Under the pieces are notes generated by a model. It ran no database searches, was not told where the DNA came from, and was given only the letters and a program-made list of their open reading frames with translations. 64,000 nucleotides of DNA from Acidobacteriota bacterium (GTDB lineage Bacteria > Acidobacteriota > Terriglobia > Bryobacterales > Bryobacteraceae): NCBI GenBank assembly GCA_025352795.1, contig JANXSF010000106.1, forward strand, positions 23,784 to 87,783. Direction: 5' to 3'. Of the stretch, positions 60,632-64,000 are shown in pieces. Numbering within the stretch: the stretch's first letter is position 1; each line of letters starts with the position of its first letter. The translations under genes and the position numbers were made by a program.

Positions 60632-62815
60632 CTAGTTAATGTACAAAAACTCGTTGGAGTTAAACAGCATATGGCACAAGTCGGCGAAGGCCGCTTTTCC
60701 GTCTGACAGCAGGGCGGTTTGTTTAGTTAAAAACTCCGCTGCCTTTTTCTTTTCCTCTGTGTTGGGCGTGCGGGCAAAAGCCATTTTCCAGGCCCGGTCA
60801 ATTTTCGCATCCTCGCTTACGCCTTCATCGTTCGATACATGCTCGGCGAACTGCTTGGCCCATTGGGTGACCAGGGTGTTGTTCATCAATTCCAAAGACT
60901 GCCCGGGCGTTACGGTAATATTTCGGCGGGCGCAACTTTCATGGGTATCGGGCATGTCGAACGCCTCAAACATCGGATACCTTGTATTTCGCCTCACAAA
61001 CACGTATACGCTTCTGCGGTTCGATTCGGATTCAACTTCTTCATTTTTCCAACCACCGCGAGTGACTACGCCGGGGGGCAGGGGAGGGAATACGCCAGGG
61101 CCATACATTTTGTCATTCAGCTTTCCGCTGACCGCCAACATGGAATCACGAATGGCTTCGCCTTCTAAACGCCTGCGGTTGTAGCGCCATAGCAGTTTGT
61201 TATCAGGATCTACTTCGGCGGCATTGGCGTTGAAGTCGGTAGTTTGCTGCCAGGTGCTGGACATCAAAATTTGCTTGTGCAACTTTTTGAGGCTCCATCC
61301 GGTTGCGGTGAAGTTGGCCGTAAGCGAATCTAGCAATTCCTTGTTGGCAGGCTTTTCACCCATCACCCCGAAATCACTAGGAGTTCCGGCAATGCCTTTG
61401 CCAAAGTGATAGTGCCACACACGATTGACCATCACTCGCGCTGTTAAAGGATTCTTCGCATCGGCCAGCCAGTTTGCCAATGCTGAGCGACGTCCGCTGG
61501 TGGGCAGTCGATTGGGCTTGGTAATGGTGGCGTCGGTTGCGTCAAGGATAGAAAGGAATCCTGGCTGCACTTCTTCCAGGGGAGCGTCGTAAGCCCCGGC
61601 CCGCAGAACGAAAGTTTTTGGCGCACCGGGAGCTTCGTTATCAATCATGGCTTGGGCAATGGGCAGTTCCGCAGGTTTAATGGCGTCGAACTTTTTCAAT
61701 TCCGATTTCAACAAAGCGTAACGTTTGGCGGGTTCTCCCTTCAGCAGCTTTGCACCTTCCTGCTCTGTGTGGGAAAGTTGCGGCTTGGCTTTGTAGTACA
61801 TGTGCCATTGAATGGGGGTGCGCTTTTCCGCTGGAGTGGTGACGGCGTCCTGAATTTCTTCAGGAAACTTGTCCATATTTTCTTTATCCAATTTGGCCAC
61901 TTCAAGCGATGCCAGCTTGGCCATTTCGTCACGGATGACGCGCGTTTTCAAATCCCAGACCTGATAGTTATTCTTATAGTTGGCCGATTCACCACTGCTG
62001 GCCAAACGTGCGCTGTCTTCTATGCGGGTATTGGAGAAAAAAGACTGGAGGCGGTAGTAATCTTTGTGCAGGATAGGGTCAAACTTGTGATCGTGACAGC
62101 GGGCGCAACCATAGGTGAGTCCCATGAAAGTTGCACCAACGGTATCAGTCACATCGTTGAGCAATTCCTGACGACGTTGCATTAGATTGCGGGCGTTGTA
62201 TTCATCGGGAAAGTGCCTGTTGAACCCAGTGGCAACCAGCGCCTGGGGATCGTTGGGGTATAGCTCATCGCCAGCGATCTGTTCCTTCACAAAGCGGTCG
62301 TAAGGTTTGTCAGCGTTGAAAGACTGAATCACATAATCGCGATAACGGTAAATATTGGGACGCGTTTCGTCGGACTTGAACCCTTCGCTATCGGCGTAAC
62401 GAGCGAGGTCCAGCCAATGCCGAGCCCAACGCTCACCGTATCGTGGGGAAGCCAGCAAACGGTCCACCTGCTTTTCCCAGGCATGGGAGGAATTATCGGC
62501 CAGGAATTCCTGCACCTGTTCGGGAGTGGGTGGGAGTCCGGTCATCACCAGCGATGCGCGACGCAGCAGCGTGATTTTATCGGCCTTGGCGTTTGGATGC
62601 AGCCCTTTTTCTTCGAGCTTGGCCAAGATGAAAGCATCAATTATGTTTGTGCCCCAGGCGCGATCTTTGGCTTGCGGCGGCTTGGTCACAGTGACTGGTT
62701 GAATGGCCCACCAGCGTTTTTGTTGCGCGGTAAATTCTTTTCTAGGGGGAAGGGATTCGGCGGCCCACAAAGCCGCTACGGAAGACAGGCCCAACATCAA
62801 AGCGATCAGACGCAT
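60632..62815 (-). CDS. DUF1549/DUF1553 protein without cytochrome domain
   Basis: This 727-residue exported protein has a signal peptide (LIALMLGLSSVAALWA), DUF1549 (SPRYGERWARHWLD) with CARCHDHKFDP, and DUF1553 (NPLTARVMVNRVW, DFGVMGEKPANKELLDSL). Unlike the copy at 31272 it has no N-terminal cytochrome c domain. ATG 62815 has GGAGG at 4 nt; the GTG one codon earlier (62818) would be too close to it. It heads the run DUF1549/1553, DUF1501, sigma, anti-sigma. A probable extended -10 promoter lies at 62874-62882. Confidence 0.92.
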   Translation of the reverse strand: MRLIALMLGLSSVAALWAAESLPPRKEFTAQQKRWWAIQPVTVTKPPQAKDRAWGTNIIDAFILAKLEEKGLHPNAKADKITLLRRASLVMTGLPPTPEQVQEFLADNSSHAWEKQVDRLLASPRYGERWARHWLDLARYADSEGFKSDETRPNIYRYRDYVIQSFNADKPYDRFVKEQIAGDELYPNDPQALVATGFNRHFPDEYNARNLMQRRQELLNDVTDTVGATFMGLTYGCARCHDHKFDPILHKDYYRLQSFFSNTRIEDSARLASSGESANYKNNYQVWDLKTRVIRDEMAKLASLEVAKLDKENMDKFPEEIQDAVTTPAEKRTPIQWHMYYKAKPQLSHTEQEGAKLLKGEPAKRYALLKSELKKFDAIKPAELPIAQAMIDNEAPGAPKTFVLRAGAYDAPLEEVQPGFLSILDATDATITKPNRLPTSGRRSALANWLADAKNPLTARVMVNRVWHYHFGKGIAGTPSDFGVMGEKPANKELLDSLTANFTATGWSLKKLHKQILMSSTWQQTTDFNANAAEVDPDNKLLWRYNRRRLEGEAIRDSMLAVSGKLNDKMYGPGVFPPLPPGVVTRGGWKNEEVESESNRRSVYVFVRRNTRYPMFEAFDMPDTHESCARRNITVTPGQSLELMNNTLVTQWAKQFAEHVSNDEGVSEDAKIDRAWKMAFARTPNTEEKKKAAEFLTKQTALLSDGKAAFADLCHMLFNSNEFLYIN

Positions 62816-62873
62816 CACACCTCCAACGATTTATCGACGATTCAAAATCCACAAGGATTTTCAGACTGGCTAA

Positions 62874-62882
62874 ATTGTATCA
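62874..62882 (-). promoter_or_regulatory. extended -10 promoter of the second DUF1549/DUF1501 operon
   Basis: TGATACAAT on the minus strand fits the TGnTATAAT extended -10 form, about 60 bp before the ATG. No good -35 is seen, which extended -10 promoters do not need. An unknown site for the ECF sigma itself is also possible. Confidence 0.5.
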
Positions 62883-62911
62883 CATTGAATGTAGTACTAT
62901 TGGTTGCGTTT

Positions 62912-63517
62912 TCAACGCGCTAGGCTACATTCGGCCAAATCGATCCACTGGTTATTTTGCAACCCGTTTTGATCAAAACCGGGCAGTAAATTGTTTTGGA
63001 CGAAGGTGATTTTTTCTACTTCAAAACTGCGGTCTTTTCTATAGCCATCCCATTCGCGTTCAGCTACTTCCTGAAGACGGGCAAGATCAGCTATTGGAAA
63101 TTTTTGAGCCAGGGTGATGTGCGGATGATATTCGAAGGGTTCGTCGTAATGCAAGGCACATTGATTGAGCGACCGATGCGCACGGAAAAGCTGATCCATA
63201 CCTTGGGCCAAATCCAGATAGATCACGCTGGTTTTGCAGAAGACATTTACTTTGCCCAGGTCAACCTGGAAGCGGGGAGTGTGCAGAGACATCTGCTCAA
63301 TTTGTTGCCAGGCGTCTTGTGGAGAACCAAGAATTGGGCGGGGTGGTAAGAAGGAAACGTGGGAGCGCAAACGACAATTGGGGACCAATTGACAACGAAG
63401 ACTGTCGAGAAAGTCCCCGAGTGGAGCAGGTATGTACCCAACCAACGCGTACAAATTAACAGAAACTGCATCGGGCTCCCGTTGCCCAAAATGCAGCGGA
63501 TCGAATCCGCAGGCCAT
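62912..63517 (-). CDS. 2H phosphoesterase (LigT / 2'-5' RNA ligase-like)
   Basis: The 201-residue protein has the two H-x-T/S motifs of the 2H superfamily: HVS at 53-55 and HIT at 133-135, spaced as in LigT and related cyclic phosphodiesterases. Such enzymes open 2',3'-cyclic phosphates or 2'-5' linkages in RNA or nucleotides. It lies 4 bp after the unknown 117-aa gene, so they form a pair. The real substrate is not shown. Confidence 0.85.
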   Translation of the reverse strand: MACGFDPLHFGQREPDAVSVNLYALVGYIPAPLGDFLDSLRCQLVPNCRLRSHVSFLPPRPILGSPQDAWQQIEQMSLHTPRFQVDLGKVNVFCKTSVIYLDLAQGMDQLFRAHRSLNQCALHYDEPFEYHPHITLAQKFPIADLARLQEVAEREWDGYRKDRSFEVEKITFVQNNLLPGFDQNGLQNNQWIDLAECSLAR

Positions 63518-63521
63518 CTAT

Positions 63522-63875
63522 TTACATTGTACTCGCTGCTTTGGCCATTTGGGGAGGTTCTGGCGGTTGTTTCATGTCCATTGAGTTTTTCGGTTCCAGT
63601 ACCACCCAGGTGGCTTGTTCGAAGCCGACGTATTTGCAGATGCGCATTTCGCCAGTTTCGACAGATTCGAGGATGTCGCCCAGACGCAGGGCATCGGGGG
63701 TTTCGCGGACTTGGTGCCAAGCCTGATAGAGTCCCGCCGCTTCAACCATGCCGCCCTCTTCGTAATCTTTGGGCTTGGCGGCAGTGACGCCACTGGTGTG
63801 GGGAGCCCAACGAAAATTCTGCTGAGCCGATTCTTTGATTCTATGAATGCGAAACAGAGCCATATCGTTTTTCAT
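63522..63875 (-). CDS. small conserved hypothetical protein
   Basis: I do not know a function for this 117-residue protein. It starts MALFRIHRIKESAQQNFRWA (second ATG at 63863) and contains KDYEEGGMVEA, TPDALRLGDILE and RICKYVGFEQATWVVLEP, followed by a proline-rich tail. The ordered core and short tail suggest a soluble single domain. From memory, similar proteins occur in other Solibacter-type genomes. It precedes the 2H phosphoesterase gene by 4 bp, so the two are probably co-transcribed. Confidence 0.65.
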   Translation of the reverse strand: MKNDMALFRIHRIKESAQQNFRWAPHTSGVTAAKPKDYEEGGMVEAAGLYQAWHQVRETPDALRLGDILESVETGEMRICKYVGFEQATWVVLEPKNSMDMKQPPEPPQMAKAASTM

Positions 63876-64000
63876 GATCGCACAGATGAAAGGTTAGGGA
63901 AACAATTGGGGGATGAAATGTTTTTAAGTTGGAGGCAGGTGGACAGAAGACGAACGAAAACTCAAACCGAGCCGTGACCGCGAGGGAGCGGACTGCTTTC

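Noticed and set aside
60639..61184. 181-codon plus-strand frame
   Set aside because: It is antisense to the DUF1553 region of a well-supported gene.
63615..63977. 120-codon plus-strand frame at the window end
   Set aside because: It is antisense to the 117-aa gene and gives no recognisable protein.

Overview
This window looks like chromosomal DNA from an Acidobacteriota bacterium of the Bryobacterales / Solibacter type. The assignment is an inference from gene content. It rests on two DUF1501 + DUF1549/DUF1553 modules, several Tat-signal metabolic enzymes (MocA-like oxidoreductase, sulfatase, aldo/keto reductase, SelA-like enzyme), an AroD-AroE fusion, and a broken surface protein with a beta-propeller, BACON-like repeats and a C-terminal domain resembling the Solibacter-specific TIGR03437 family. 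Start codons are often TTG or GTG. I see no prophage, CRISPR array, rRNA operon or intact insertion sequence.

Layout. 1-2933: two tandem GT39-like membrane glycosyltransferases, the first cut by the window edge. 2896-4663: a MacB/LolCDE-like ABC transporter. 4981-9320: alpha-glucan phosphorylase, a zinc-ribbon protein and a zinc alcohol dehydrogenase. 9272-14213: a tightly packed minus-strand cassette (MocA oxidoreductase, HAD hydrolase, unknown 323-aa protein, PfkB kinase, ROK kinase). 14318-19891: GT2, DegT aminotransferase, AroDE, an amidase whose Tat leader is out of frame, and a prepilin peptidase. 20090-24126: a PAS-PAS-GAF-GGDEF-EAL protein facing a CheY-CheX-CheW operon. 24182-27924: tRNA-Leu(CAA), a 914-aa protein with two nucleotidyltransferase-like motifs, and an EamA transporter. 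28056-31161: rhodanese, sulfatase and an unknown membrane protein. 31272-35579: first DUF1549/1553 + DUF1501 pair, with cytochrome domain. 35682-40078: GT4, a DECR-like dehydrogenase, amino-acid permease and aldo/keto reductase. 40093-41104: a Uma2-like gene remnant and a BrnT/BrnA toxin-antitoxin pair. 41697-45159: an exported SelA-like enzyme with its amidohydrolase partner, then a solitary HicB-like protein. 45183-45271: a large inverted repeat. 45279-57536: Rho, EngB, Lon, ClpX, a frameshifted surface-protein gene, trigger factor and MetK. 57856-62815: a four-gene run in which a second DUF1549/1553 + DUF1501 pair is followed by an ECF sigma factor and its anti-sigma factor. 62912-63875: a 2H phosphoesterase and a small unknown protein.

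How the genes work together. Housekeeping functions (proteolysis and folding, transcription termination, shikimate pathway, SAM synthesis, glycogen breakdown) are interleaved with accessory modules typical of soil heterotrophs: polysaccharide and sugar handling, exported hydrolases and c-di-GMP/chemotaxis-type signalling. The least explained parts are the 9272-14213 cassette, the tandem nucleotidyltransferase-like protein, the coupling of DUF1549/DUF1501 genes to an ECF sigma/anti-sigma pair, and the clpP-less tig-clpX-lon neighbourhood with a decaying gene and short repeats inside it.
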